The notes under the pieces were generated by a model, which had not been told where the DNA came from, made no database searches, and was given only the letters and a program-made list of their open reading frames with translations. Shown piece after piece: positions 1-7,956 of a stretch of 64,000 bases of DNA (positions within the stretch are counted from its first letter, which is position 1; each line of letters opens with the position of its first letter). The position numbers were made by a program, and so were the translations under genes. Where the stretch lies: the NCBI GenBank assembly GCA_039594205.1, contig JBCNNW010000008.1, forward strand, positions 1 through 64,000. The letters are read 5' to 3'. This DNA comes from Pseudescherichia sp039594205. Lineage in GTDB: Bacteria > Pseudomonadota > Gammaproteobacteria > Enterobacterales > Enterobacteriaceae.

Positions 1-2
1 AA

Positions 3-290
3 TGCGAGTGTGAGCTGACTCTTTTTGACCTGGAAAGGCTTCGGAACATGCTTTCGCGGTACTATAAAAAAGTTTCGAACAACATAGAAGTGGCTCCTGA
101 ATTATTCACGCCAAGAGTGCCGGTATTTGCGTTTGAACTCCGTGAAGTGGAAGGCGGTGATATTATCGGCTTCAACTTTACTGCCAGCCCTCAAGAAGAT
201 GAAGGGTGGACGCTTAAGGGTGGCATAGTGATAGATCAGTCTTATTTCCCCGGCCTGATTCGTGGGGTTGAGTCCATACTGACTAATTAA
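3..290 (+). CDS. Hypothetical protein, 5' end outside window
   Basis: The reading frame is open from base 3 to the TAA at 288-290, so the gene probably starts upstream of the window. An internal ATG at 48 would give 80 residues but has no clear ribosome binding site. The visible product (about 95 residues) is small, acidic and soluble, with no signal peptide or membrane segment, and ends near a hydrophobic PGLIRGVESIL stretch. No family is recognised. Small acidic proteins next to decayed transposases and polymorphic toxins are often immunity proteins, and a TccC-type toxin lies 3.6 kb downstream, but that role is only a guess from context. Confidence 0.5.
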   Translation, partial: CECELTLFDLERLRNMLSRYYKKVSNNIEVAPELFTPRVPVFAFELREVEGGDIIGFNFTASPQEDEGWTLKGGIVIDQSYFPGLIRGVESILTN

Positions 291-419
291 CGGACATCTC
301 GATAAGTCAACTTAGCATTGCTTGTAAAGCTTGCTTAACAAAGGCTATATATATCAATTAACTACCTAGAAAAATATAGGCGATTACGTAAAAAGCATTA
401 CTCCTGACTATATCTGCCA

Positions 420-1130
420 TCAGATCCATGTCATTTCCTTGTACCTTTCCTGAAGACGATCATAGGTGGAGTAGGGAAGAACGACTCCGTTTAGCCGGAG
501 TTCTTTCCCGTCATCCGGGTAATGCCTGACCTCAATGTACTTTCCAATAGCTCTGCGGCTTAACTCATTTTCTTCAATCAGATAGGCTTCAAAATAAGTG
601 AAGGTCGATTCAGATTTCACGAAACGAAGCTGCATCAGGCGGCTCGTCGCATCGTCGACGTAGACCAGTGCGGTACAGGTGGGCGCACGGTTCTCGAACC
701 AGTGATGGTCGCAGCCATCTATCTGTATCAGTTCGCCGCAGCAGGCCCGCCGATAGCGTGGCTGCTGAATTTTTGGAGCTCGTTATTTACGGGGGATCCA
801 GAGATCGGCTTTAACCATGAGCGACCGGACAGTTTCTTTGGACAGATGGACATCGTGCAGTTCCGCGAGTTTTTCACACGCCAGCATCGGCCCGAAGTTA
901 GTATAGCGTTCGCGGATAATATTGAGTGCGTACCGGGCAAGACCATCAGGCAACGGAAGGTTGCTGGGTTTTCCGCGACGGCGATTAGCCATACCCAGTG
1001 GGCCAGATTCACGGTAACGCGACAGAAGGCGTCGGCACTGGCGCTCGGAAATGCCCAGGCGCTGCGCGGCAATCAGTGTGAAGACACTGGTCGACAACAT
1101 CCTGAATGATTTTGAGCCGGTTAACTTCAT
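420..1130 (-). pseudogene. Decayed ISNCY (IS1202-group) transposase
   Basis: Three pieces of one transposase lie in order on the minus strand. The first (1130-783) has the N-terminal helix-turn-helix: LGISERQCRRLLSRYRESGPLGM, then RRGKPSN. A frameshift near 750-785 breaks the frame. The second piece continues with the rve integrase start (GELIQIDGCDHHWFE, then LVYVDDATSRLMQLRFV, ESTFTYFEAY). The third (to 420) has the family's C-terminal motif, KYIEVRHYPDDGKEL then VVLPYSTYDRL. The catalytic core that normally separates pieces two and three is missing, so a large in-frame internal deletion joins FEAY directly to the C-terminal part. The last residues (QERYKEMTWI) also diverge. The element cannot encode an active transposase. 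No terminal inverted repeats were recognised. Confidence 0.8.
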
Positions 1131-1585
1131 CTAAATAGAGTTCAGGTGTCTGACATTGTTAAGGCCCAATCATTGTTAAGGCCCAATATCGTAGATTATT
1201 ATCTCTATGACATTAGTGCGCATAATGTATATTATGTTAAATCAACTACCTTGGTTAATAGCTCCGCGATAAACATGACTAATGATGTTATTTTAGGTGG
1301 TGCGCCCTTGCCTGCCGTTATGCTATTTAATCTGCTACGGGCCTGAATAACGTATCCTGCAGACTCTCAAACACAATATTCGTAAATCCGGTCATAACTT
1401 TACCACAATGCCCTACCTAAATTTGACCTCATAATTCGTTGGATCAGAGATTTAACACTGTTAAGCTTTAAAGCTTAAGCTCATAAGTCATAATTTTCCC
1501 GTTTAAATTATGCTGTTAGTCGTCTGGCTAACCAGGCAATCGACAGCAGATATCATTTGTCCTCACGTCATAAAGGAGCTAGCTG
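1131..1585. other. AT-rich gap without a convincing gene
   Basis: This 455-base stretch separates the transposase remnant from the next gene. It holds a 17-base tandem duplication at 1154-1187. A 66-codon open frame at 1146-1346 has no ribosome binding site and no recognisable protein. The last bases before 1586 carry a good AAGGAG site for the following gene, so its promoter should lie in the AT-rich part around 1440-1560. No terminator or operator could be assigned. Confidence 0.6.
1154..1187. repeat. 17-bp perfect tandem repeat
   Basis: The unit CATTGTTAAGGCCCAAT occurs twice head to tail at 1154-1170 and 1171-1187 with no mismatch. It lies just upstream of the decayed transposase's 5' end, so it may mark an old insertion or a slippage event. 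Confidence 0.9.
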
Positions 1586-2551
1586 ATGAACTTTCTTGGT
1601 CGACAATCACCTGACAGCACTTTGCCAAGTTACGATTTTTCTCGCAGCCTTGGACACCAAGCCGGTGCTGATATCGATTTTAAAAAACTAGCAGACAAAC
1701 TTGACTGCATGCGGAACTTTTACCATGTCGGTATTATTTTTGACGATGGTAGACAACGCTGGCTAGTGCGCCCTTCCCGCCGTATTGCAAACGCTAACCA
1801 GAGCATAGTCAGCCATGTGGTGATCAGTGAAGTGCCCGATATCAAACAACCTAATGCAGAAAAAGCTGTGGTAGCAGCGCTGACAGCCCCGTCACTGGCC
1901 ACTGAAATTACCTCTACCGGTTTTGCTTGTGGTGCGATGATCGTTACTCTGGTTATGGCGTTTAGTGCTGGTGCGGCAGTACCTTTGACGGCAGGAGGAT
2001 CAGGGATTATCGCAGCGATAAGTCTGGCCGGCACACTGGCAACGGGCGCTCAATGCATGATTGGTGCTGGACGACTGCTGGCTATCCATAATGATCATGG
2101 ATCTGACATTGCATGGCTGGATAGTCAGGACTGGTATGTAGCCACCTCTACAGTGCTTGATGTAATTTCACTGGCAGCAGCTGGAGCCGCCCTAAAAGGA
2201 ACTGTAGAAACCTACAAGCTTATGAAAGCCGCGTCCTCAAGTAAAGTTACCGCCTGGTTCCAGAGTTTGAGCCGTGCCGAGCGCAAACGCATTACTGAAG
2301 AAATCATTAAAGCGCAGAACCCTGGGATTTCCAGTTCCGGCGTGAAGGCAGCAATTCGCGCCGGGGTTTACCCCAAGCGCTTTCCCAGCGAATCACTGCA
2401 AAAATCACTTCAACGTGAATTGGTAAGTGCGGTCAACAACGCTTCGGCCTTTGTTGGCAGCTCACTAACGGGAACCATCCGCAACCCACAGAACACCGTT
2501 CAGTCTGGACGCTATGTAGTGGGACTGTTACAGTCATTCTCCCCTAACTAA
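1586..2551 (+). CDS. Uncharacterised protein with Gly/Ala-rich hydrophobic core
   Basis: The 321-residue product starts at an ATG preceded by AAGGAG. The first 95 residues look soluble. Residues about 110-170 form a Gly/Ala-rich hydrophobic stretch (motifs GAMIVTLVMAFSAGAA and GSGIIAAISLAGTLATGAQ) that could make two membrane helices. A further hydrophobic segment lies near 185-205 and a basic C-terminal part follows (SRAERKRITEEIIKAQNPGIS). No signal peptide or known domain is recognised. It is followed 15 bases later by a four-helix membrane protein, so the two probably form a transcriptional unit. A pore-forming effector with a membrane immunity partner is one possibility in this toxin-rich region, but there is no sequence proof. 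Confidence 0.6.
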   Translation: MNFLGRQSPDSTLPSYDFSRSLGHQAGADIDFKKLADKLDCMRNFYHVGIIFDDGRQRWLVRPSRRIANANQSIVSHVVISEVPDIKQPNAEKAVVAALTAPSLATEITSTGFACGAMIVTLVMAFSAGAAVPLTAGGSGIIAAISLAGTLATGAQCMIGAGRLLAIHNDHGSDIAWLDSQDWYVATSTVLDVISLAAAGAALKGTVETYKLMKAASSSKVTAWFQSLSRAERKRITEEIIKAQNPGISSSGVKAAIRAGVYPKRFPSESLQKSLQRELVSAVNNASAFVGSSLTGTIRNPQNTVQSGRYVVGLLQSFSPN

Positions 2552-2566
2552 GCGAAGGGTATACAG

Positions 2567-3166
2567 ATGTTTAAAACATTATCCCGTCGCTGGCAATATT
2601 GTAACGATGTGGCGGCCAGCATTAGCAAGGCCAGTAGTACACAGTTGCAACAGCTGAAAACACAGTTGGCCGAACAGATGGGTAAGCCAGTGGGGCTACA
2701 TACTATGGGCATTCCAGCGGCGATCAGCACTCTCGGTGTGGTAGTCAGTTTTGCTATTCCGCAGCTATGGTTGGGTCACGGCATACTCGCCGCACTAAAC
2801 CAGCCTGAGGAAAGAGTGTTTGGGTGGGTAGTAGCGATCGCTCTGCTGTTTGCTGGCATTAACGGCTTAACGATGTTTATGATTGGCAAAGGCAGCATGC
2901 GTGCCCTTCGGGTACATCTTACGCTGGCGCTTTTGAGCCTGCTACTGACAACAGTTTACCTACTTTTTGCGTTAGCTGGCACGCTGAGCGGTGCCAATTG
3001 GCCAGGCGTTAACCTGGCAGCAGCGATGGTGAGTGTCGTCATGCTACTGCTCAGCGGTAGCTCTATCCGCTCAACTGCCTTCTATCAGATGTTGATCTTT
3101 ACCCTACATAACCGCGCCTGGCGACAGCTAATCAGCCAGACACGTAATAGTCACACTTCGCGCTAA
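2567..3166 (+). CDS. Small polytopic membrane protein, unknown function
   Basis: The 199-residue product starts at an ATG with AAGGGT upstream, 15 bases after the previous stop. About 45 N-terminal residues look amphipathic. Four likely membrane helices follow (about 48-70, 85-108, 117-142 and 148-166), then a basic tail (NRAWRQLISQTRNSHTSR). No family was recognised. The tight link to the preceding gene suggests a joint role, and a membrane protein paired with a possibly membrane-active partner would fit an immunity protein. That is inference only. Confidence 0.6.
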   Translation: MFKTLSRRWQYCNDVAASISKASSTQLQQLKTQLAEQMGKPVGLHTMGIPAAISTLGVVVSFAIPQLWLGHGILAALNQPEERVFGWVVAIALLFAGINGLTMFMIGKGSMRALRVHLTLALLSLLLTTVYLLFALAGTLSGANWPGVNLAAAMVSVVMLLLSGSSIRSTAFYQMLIFTLHNRAWRQLISQTRNSHTSR

Positions 3167-3195
3167 ATCATAACGACAAACCAGAGGAAAGCTCG

Positions 3196-3924
3196 ATGCC
3201 AGACGATTTAAAGTTTGTTGAAATCATCGATCTTGCTAAAAAACTCAATGCCATCGCCCAGACCGGCCTCACTTATGCAAAAGATGTTTTCGATCGCGAG
3301 CGCTATGAAACCCTTCAGCAGTTGGCCGTTGAGTTAATCGGCTCCCGCTTCGACATTGACGCTAAGAACTGGAATCACGTTTCTGAAGTTGGTTACGCAA
3401 CGCCGAAAACGGACGTTCGTGCATTTATCCTCCGCGAAGGGAAAATTCTAATGGTTCGCGAAGCTGACGATGGATTGTGGAGTTTACCCGGCGGTTGGGC
3501 AGACGTCGGCGATACGCCGTCTGTGGCCGTGAGCCGGGAAGTTAAAGAAGAAACCGGACTCAGCGTAAACGTGACAAAACTGCTGGGTGTATGGGATCGC
3601 AATCTTCATGGCCATCCACCCTACCCCTGGCATGTTTACAAGCTTACCTTCCTGTACGAAGAAGTCGGTGGAAGCCTGGCCTTTAGCCATGAATCCACCG
3701 ATATTGGCTTTTTTGACATTAACGAACTGCCGGAATTGTCGCTAACAAGGATCGTTACTGAACAGATAGAAGTGAGCATGGAGATCGCCACGTCAGATCG
3801 TCCAACGTGGTTTGACTCGTTCGACTCGCAACGCACCGGCATCAATAGTACACCGCTATCGACGCCTGTAGCGGTGTACTGTATTTACGTATTTAGACTT
3901 TGTTCCAGGTACCTGCTAATTTAA
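3196..3924 (+). CDS. Nudix hydrolase with N-terminal helical domain
   Basis: Residues 1-60 match the helical domain that precedes Nudix domains of the CDP-choline/ADP-ribose pyrophosphatase type. Residues 70-190 are the Nudix fold. The Nudix box runs from Gly100 to Leu122 with the metal-binding REVKEETGL core. Asp106 replaces the first consensus Glu. The enzyme should cleave a nucleoside diphosphate linked to another moiety; the substrate cannot be read from sequence. AGAGGAAAG precedes the ATG. The family-like part ends near residue 205 (RPTWFD). The remaining 35 or so residues are translated through an 11-bp inverted repeat and overlap the convergent TccC gene by 32 bases, which suggests loss of an earlier stop codon. 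Confidence 0.82.
   Translation: MPDDLKFVEIIDLAKKLNAIAQTGLTYAKDVFDRERYETLQQLAVELIGSRFDIDAKNWNHVSEVGYATPKTDVRAFILREGKILMVREADDGLWSLPGGWADVGDTPSVAVSREVKEETGLSVNVTKLLGVWDRNLHGHPPYPWHVYKLTFLYEEVGGSLAFSHESTDIGFFDINELPELSLTRIVTEQIEVSMEIATSDRPTWFDSFDSQRTGINSTPLSTPVAVYCIYVFRLCSRYLLI
3847..3880. terminator. Perfect 11-bp stem-loop between convergent genes
   Basis: AGTACACCGCT (3847-3857) pairs perfectly with AGCGGTGTACT (3870-3880) around a 12-base loop. It sits inside the 3' extension of the Nudix frame and just past the stop of the convergent TccC gene, where a shared terminator is expected. Neither side has a strong T-tract. Confidence 0.5.
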
Positions 3925-6886
3925 CATTACCCGGAATTTTTATTTCAAGCGTATTGCCAAACGCGCTATCTATTTTACTTAACAGCGCTTTTTCATCCAG
4001 CCTTCCAAGCTGTACAGAAGAAATTCCCGCTGCCGCAGCAAGCAGCGATTTTAAATCACCTAACTTACCTCTTATGGCTTTGGCTGATGCAAGATCCCTC
4101 TCATGGAGTAAATCTGCACTGGCAAAAAACTCCGTGTCCGGACCAAGCGCTTGAATGAGTTCGTCAACACTGAATTCTGCATAGTGCGTTGTATTAGCGA
4201 GGAATTTTCTGTTGGCGACCTCTCCATTTATTGCCAGAAGGAAAAACGAAAATCCGGTATTACCGAGCCTACGCCAGTCATCTTCATTAGTATTACTGCC
4301 ACTCGATCGTGAAAGAGATTTTACCCCTTTTTTCACCAGGTCCATATTGGTAGCAATTTCGCTAAAGGATGGCGCTTGCCCCGCCGGAGCTGACGTATAA
4401 TGGCGAAGCGTAAATTCCTTATCTTTTATTTTATCAAGAGCAGGTTTCGGTAAGGAGTCTTTTGAATAATTAAGTTTATGTTGCGTGATTTCATCCATCA
4501 TTTCAAAAGGATACGCCCTGTCATCAGAACGATAATTGGGTCCATATCTTTCAAAGACTTCCTGTGCCGTTTTAGGCTGGCTTCTAAGGCTTCTTGTCAG
4601 TGCGGCTGAGGAGCTAGTGCCCGGTTCAGCCGCTGTGGCGGCTGGCTGTGGCACCGGTACAGCCTCTGGTAGCGATGATGTTGATGCTTTTGGAGGACGT
4701 GGAGGTACTTTGGGCCGTACCGATTGGCCTGATGGCGCACCTGAGTTGCCATTTGGTTGTTGAAACATTGCAAGCCTGTCTTTAATACTTATTTTAGCCG
4801 GACTGCTATCTCCTACAGGAGCCATCCCTCCAATATCTTTCAGGCTAACAGGATTATTACTTACCATCCGGAACAGATTCAGGCCGTCGACCTCACCCGC
4901 CGGATCGGCGCTCACCCAGCGACATAGCCACGTGGCGTAGTAGCGGTAGCCGTAGTAGTAGAGTCCAGTTCCATCCCGCTCCTTGCCCGAGTAACGCACG
5001 GTTTTGTACTTCGCCTCCACCTCGCTTCTGGCCGCCCACACCGCCGTGCCGCCAAAGGGATAGTACTCCTCCCGGCTAATCAGCTGGCCCTCTGCGTCCA
5101 GCTCCAGCGACAACGAGCCGATATTATCGTCCACGCTCCAGCGCACCTGGTCATTATCAATACCGTCCGGCTTTCCGATCTGCCAGTGCAGCACCCGGAT
5201 ACCCGCCCGGCCCGCATGGCTGGATACAACATGTAACTCCTCCGTTGGCGATGGCGTAGCGCTGCTGCCCGCCGTTTCCTGCCAGCTCCGCCGCAGCTCC
5301 AGCCCCGGCAGGTAGCGCACCTCCTCCACGCTCCACAGACCGCTGTCGCCGTTAACCAGGGTTCGGGTTTGCTTGCGTACCCGATGGCTGCCGCTGTACT
5401 GATAAAGCTCCCGGTCACTGTCGCCATCGGTACGGCTCAGAATGGTTACCGAATGCAGATTGTTGGTGCCATCCCAGATCAGCGGGTCAAGGCCATTATC
5501 ATCCGTAACCGGAGTCCGGGCCTGAAGTGTCAGCAGGTTGCCGTTAGCATCGAACCAGTTCGTCACCTCATCGGGAGTCTGTGGCCCGCCGTCGTTCTGC
5601 TGCGCGCTGCGGTTGGAGGTACTTGCAGTCATCATGGTTCGGGTAAAGCTGGCTGCCCCGCTGTGCTTCAGGACTTGTAAGTTACCGCTGTCGTCATAGG
5701 TATAGCTGCGGCTGTAGTTGACATACTGAGTGCCATCCGACATCACCGGCAGGCCGCTGTACTGCATGCCCGTATTATTCGCATTCTCACGTCCGGTGGC
5801 GCTTAGTAGCTGATAGAGGGCGTCATAGGAAAACAGGCGCGCTCCATCGGTGGCCTGATTGCGCCAGAAACCTGCTGCCACCGTGCCATCACATATCGAG
5901 GTAACGTTGCCGGTATTATCGTAACCGTAGCTCAGAGCCTGCAGCGTGGAGTTATCTTCCCGTTGCGCTGTGATGCTGGCGAGCCACTGGTTCTGCGGGT
6001 CGTAGCGATATTCGGTGGTAACGCCGTTCCCGGCGGACTCCGTAAGTACCCTACCCGCCGCGCTCCATGTCACATCCCCCAGCAGGCTCTGCGTTTCTCC
6101 CCCTGACGGGGTTACTGCCTGATAACAAACATTGCCGCTGACATCATAGTGCCAGCTCTGCACATGACTCATGGCATCCTTCTGCTTCAGTACCCCACCA
6201 CGGGCGTCGGCAGTAACAGACGTACTATATACTTCTGTCTCAAGCAACGCCGCCCTCCCCGACTCATCCTCCGGCCAGTCGGGCAACGCCTCGGCTGAAA
6301 CCAAAAAGCGCTGCGTCTGGCTGAGCACCGCTCCGCTCAGCGCCACTGAACTCACCTGAATTAAGCCGCCATCGTCATACTGCTTTACACACTTGCCGCG
6401 AAGATTGTTATTTTGCGAACCGTCATCCACTGAACCGGCGTCACCGTACTCTTTTCGCCAGCTAATACGAATGTCATCGCTTCCGCTAAGCTGCTCCCCG
6501 CCATTTGTCGGGCGGCCGAGTTCGTCATACGTTATGCTCTGCACCGTGCCGCGCCCGTCCCGGCCCCATACCGGGCGGCCTGCCGCGTCAAACAGCGTCA
6601 CCAACTTCCCACTGTCGCTACTCTCCCGGAGCAAAACCTGACCTGTCAGTGAGGGTGTACTACGAAGATTCGCTGGCGACGCGTCGTTAGCTGACCATGC
6701 GGTAAAGAGACGCGGATCGCGACTTTCCAAAACCCGACTGCCATCATTAATAAGGTGGTGGTCAATCAGCAATCGAAGCGGATCGCCTGGCTGCTCATGA
6801 TTCCAGTTTAAACCACGCACTATTGCACCGCGGTTATCATTAACGCTGACTACCGGCGTACCGGTAGCAAGAGTAACACTACTCAT
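3893..6886 (-). CDS. Insecticidal toxin complex C-subunit (TccC/RHS), orphan
   Basis: The 997-residue product is a TccC-type protein. Residues 1 to about 690 are the RHS/YD-repeat shell, with repeats such as YDELGRP, WHYDVSGN, YDNTGNVTS and YDDSGNL. The core ends with YSGKERDGTGLYYYGYRYY, SADPAGEVDGLNLF and NNPVSLKDIGGMAP, the conserved self-cleavage region that releases the enclosed toxin. After it lies a variable region of about 305 residues: a Pro-rich linker (PKVPPRPPK) and a globular end with LRHYTS (about residue 828) and GNTGFSFFLLAING. The LRHYT motif recalls the NAD-binding strand of ADP-ribosyltransferases, but this is weak. Tc toxins normally need TcA and TcB subunits; none is encoded within this window. 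Upstream DNA is very AT-rich. Confidence 0.85.
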   Translation of the reverse strand: MSSVTLATGTPVVSVNDNRGAIVRGLNWNHEQPGDPLRLLIDHHLINDGSRVLESRDPRLFTAWSANDASPANLRSTPSLTGQVLLRESSDSGKLVTLFDAAGRPVWGRDGRGTVQSITYDELGRPTNGGEQLSGSDDIRISWRKEYGDAGSVDDGSQNNNLRGKCVKQYDDGGLIQVSSVALSGAVLSQTQRFLVSAEALPDWPEDESGRAALLETEVYSTSVTADARGGVLKQKDAMSHVQSWHYDVSGNVCYQAVTPSGGETQSLLGDVTWSAAGRVLTESAGNGVTTEYRYDPQNQWLASITAQREDNSTLQALSYGYDNTGNVTSICDGTVAAGFWRNQATDGARLFSYDALYQLLSATGRENANNTGMQYSGLPVMSDGTQYVNYSRSYTYDDSGNLQVLKHSGAASFTRTMMTASTSNRSAQQNDGGPQTPDEVTNWFDANGNLLTLQARTPVTDDNGLDPLIWDGTNNLHSVTILSRTDGDSDRELYQYSGSHRVRKQTRTLVNGDSGLWSVEEVRYLPGLELRRSWQETAGSSATPSPTEELHVVSSHAGRAGIRVLHWQIGKPDGIDNDQVRWSVDDNIGSLSLELDAEGQLISREEYYPFGGTAVWAARSEVEAKYKTVRYSGKERDGTGLYYYGYRYYATWLCRWVSADPAGEVDGLNLFRMVSNNPVSLKDIGGMAPVGDSSPAKISIKDRLAMFQQPNGNSGAPSGQSVRPKVPPRPPKASTSSLPEAVPVPQPAATAAEPGTSSSAALTRSLRSQPKTAQEVFERYGPNYRSDDRAYPFEMMDEITQHKLNYSKDSLPKPALDKIKDKEFTLRHYTSAPAGQAPSFSEIATNMDLVKKGVKSLSRSSGSNTNEDDWRRLGNTGFSFFLLAINGEVANRKFLANTTHYAEFSVDELIQALGPDTEFFASADLLHERDLASAKAIRGKLGDLKSLLAAAAGISSVQLGRLDEKALLSKIDSAFGNTLEIKIPGNVKLAGTWNKV

Positions 6887-7101
6887 ACTTTACTCCTTAA
6901 GATAATGATTATTTTTATTAAAGCGTTGATTTATATTATTATTTATAATAATCCCGCTCAAATGCAACAGATGGCCGATAAATGCATGACTGTGTTTTTT
7001 TATCGTTATATCCGGCACGTTAAGATGTGATATGCAGGGTTTATATAGAAGGGTAATGGCAATTAAATAAAAAGAATATGTGCGCTTTTTATGCGCTACA
7101 T

Positions 7102-7136
7102 AATAAAAAGAGCATGGCTTCATTCGCTGAAGCCAT
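7102..7136 (-). terminator. Rho-independent terminator of the DUF1275 gene
   Basis: On the minus strand ATGGCTTCA, a GCGAA loop and TGAAGCCAT form a 9-bp stem (7114-7136). It is followed by a T-rich run (7102-7113). It starts seven bases after the stop of the gene ending at 7143. Confidence 0.8.
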
Positions 7137-7142
7137 TACTAT

Positions 7143-7892
7143 TTAAGAAAGACCGCGCATCGCTGCACGTGCTTTTCTCACCCGTACGGTAACGCTAATA
7201 ATCGACAGCGCAGCAATCGCCATCAGCACTACGCCGACTGCCGACATGGCGGTAAAACCAAACCATCTGAACAGGAACAGGCCTGCAATACCGCCGGTCA
7301 GAAACGAGAAAATCGTGGTGAGATGGGTCTTGAGCTGACTTCTCTGCGCGGCGCTATCTTTGGAGTAATCCCGGCGCAGCATGGCTGCCAGCACCGACGC
7401 CAGCGAAATCCCCGCATCGGTTAACGTACCGGTTATATGTGTCGATCTGACCCGCCCCCCGGAGAGCTGCGTCGAGGTCGAGTTATGCAGGCCCATCAGT
7501 CCGCAAAGCACAACGACGATTTCCCGGTTCGATGAAAATGCATGAAAGTAGATCTCATACAGCGATATGCCGGTTAAAAACAGCCCCTCGGCGAAAAGGA
7601 TCTGACAGAAAATCAGCCGACAGTTATGCACTATCCCCCACAGCACGATAATGCGGGCCAGAACCGATCCGCAGACAAAGGCAATAATGATGGCGCTGAA
7701 AAACAGCACGTCTCGTAGGTCAGTATTAGACACTTCGCTGGAGAGCTGCGAGGTATTACCGGTCATATGAGATGGGAAGAAGCCGAAAGCGCCAAGCGCG
7801 ATGGCATTAAGCAGGCCTGCCGCGGTAGCCAACCACAGGGCCAGCTTGCGATCCTCATTATGGGAACGCGTTCTTTTCAGTTTAATCAGCAA
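7143..7892 (-). CDS. YoaK/DUF1275 family inner-membrane protein
   Basis: The 249-residue product has the DUF1275 signature: an N-terminal helix ending in SHMTGNTSQLS, a central GLHNSTSTQLSG, then RSTHITGTLTDAG. Six likely membrane helices are spread over residues 17-235. The family's function is not established. The start is TTG at 7892, chosen because GGAGG lies six bases upstream and no in-frame ATG is better placed. The gene follows nasA by 64 bases on the same strand and ends in a clear terminator, so it may be read partly from the nas operon, though nothing links it to nitrate use. Confidence 0.82.
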   Translation of the reverse strand: MLIKLKRTRSHNEDRKLALWLATAAGLLNAIALGAFGFFPSHMTGNTSQLSSEVSNTDLRDVLFFSAIIIAFVCGSVLARIIVLWGIVHNCRLIFCQILFAEGLFLTGISLYEIYFHAFSSNREIVVVLCGLMGLHNSTSTQLSGGRVRSTHITGTLTDAGISLASVLAAMLRRDYSKDSAAQRSQLKTHLTTIFSFLTGGIAGLFLFRWFGFTAMSAVGVVLMAIAALSIISVTVRVRKARAAMRGLS

Positions 7893-7956
7893 AGATAACC
7901 TCCGGTTACCAACTTCAGCTAAATCATTAAGCTAGCAGAACAATGGCCTGGCACGA

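Noticed and set aside
728..1109. Open frames on both strands inside the transposase region
   Set aside because: They are frame shadows of the decayed transposase; only the minus-strand pieces carry family motifs.
1146..1346. 66-codon frame after the transposase remnant
   Set aside because: It runs through the tandem repeat, has no ribosome binding site and no protein-like pattern.
6890..7123. 77-codon minus-strand frame upstream of the TccC gene
   Set aside because: It is very AT-rich, lacks a ribosome binding site, and reads through the terminator of the DUF1275 gene.
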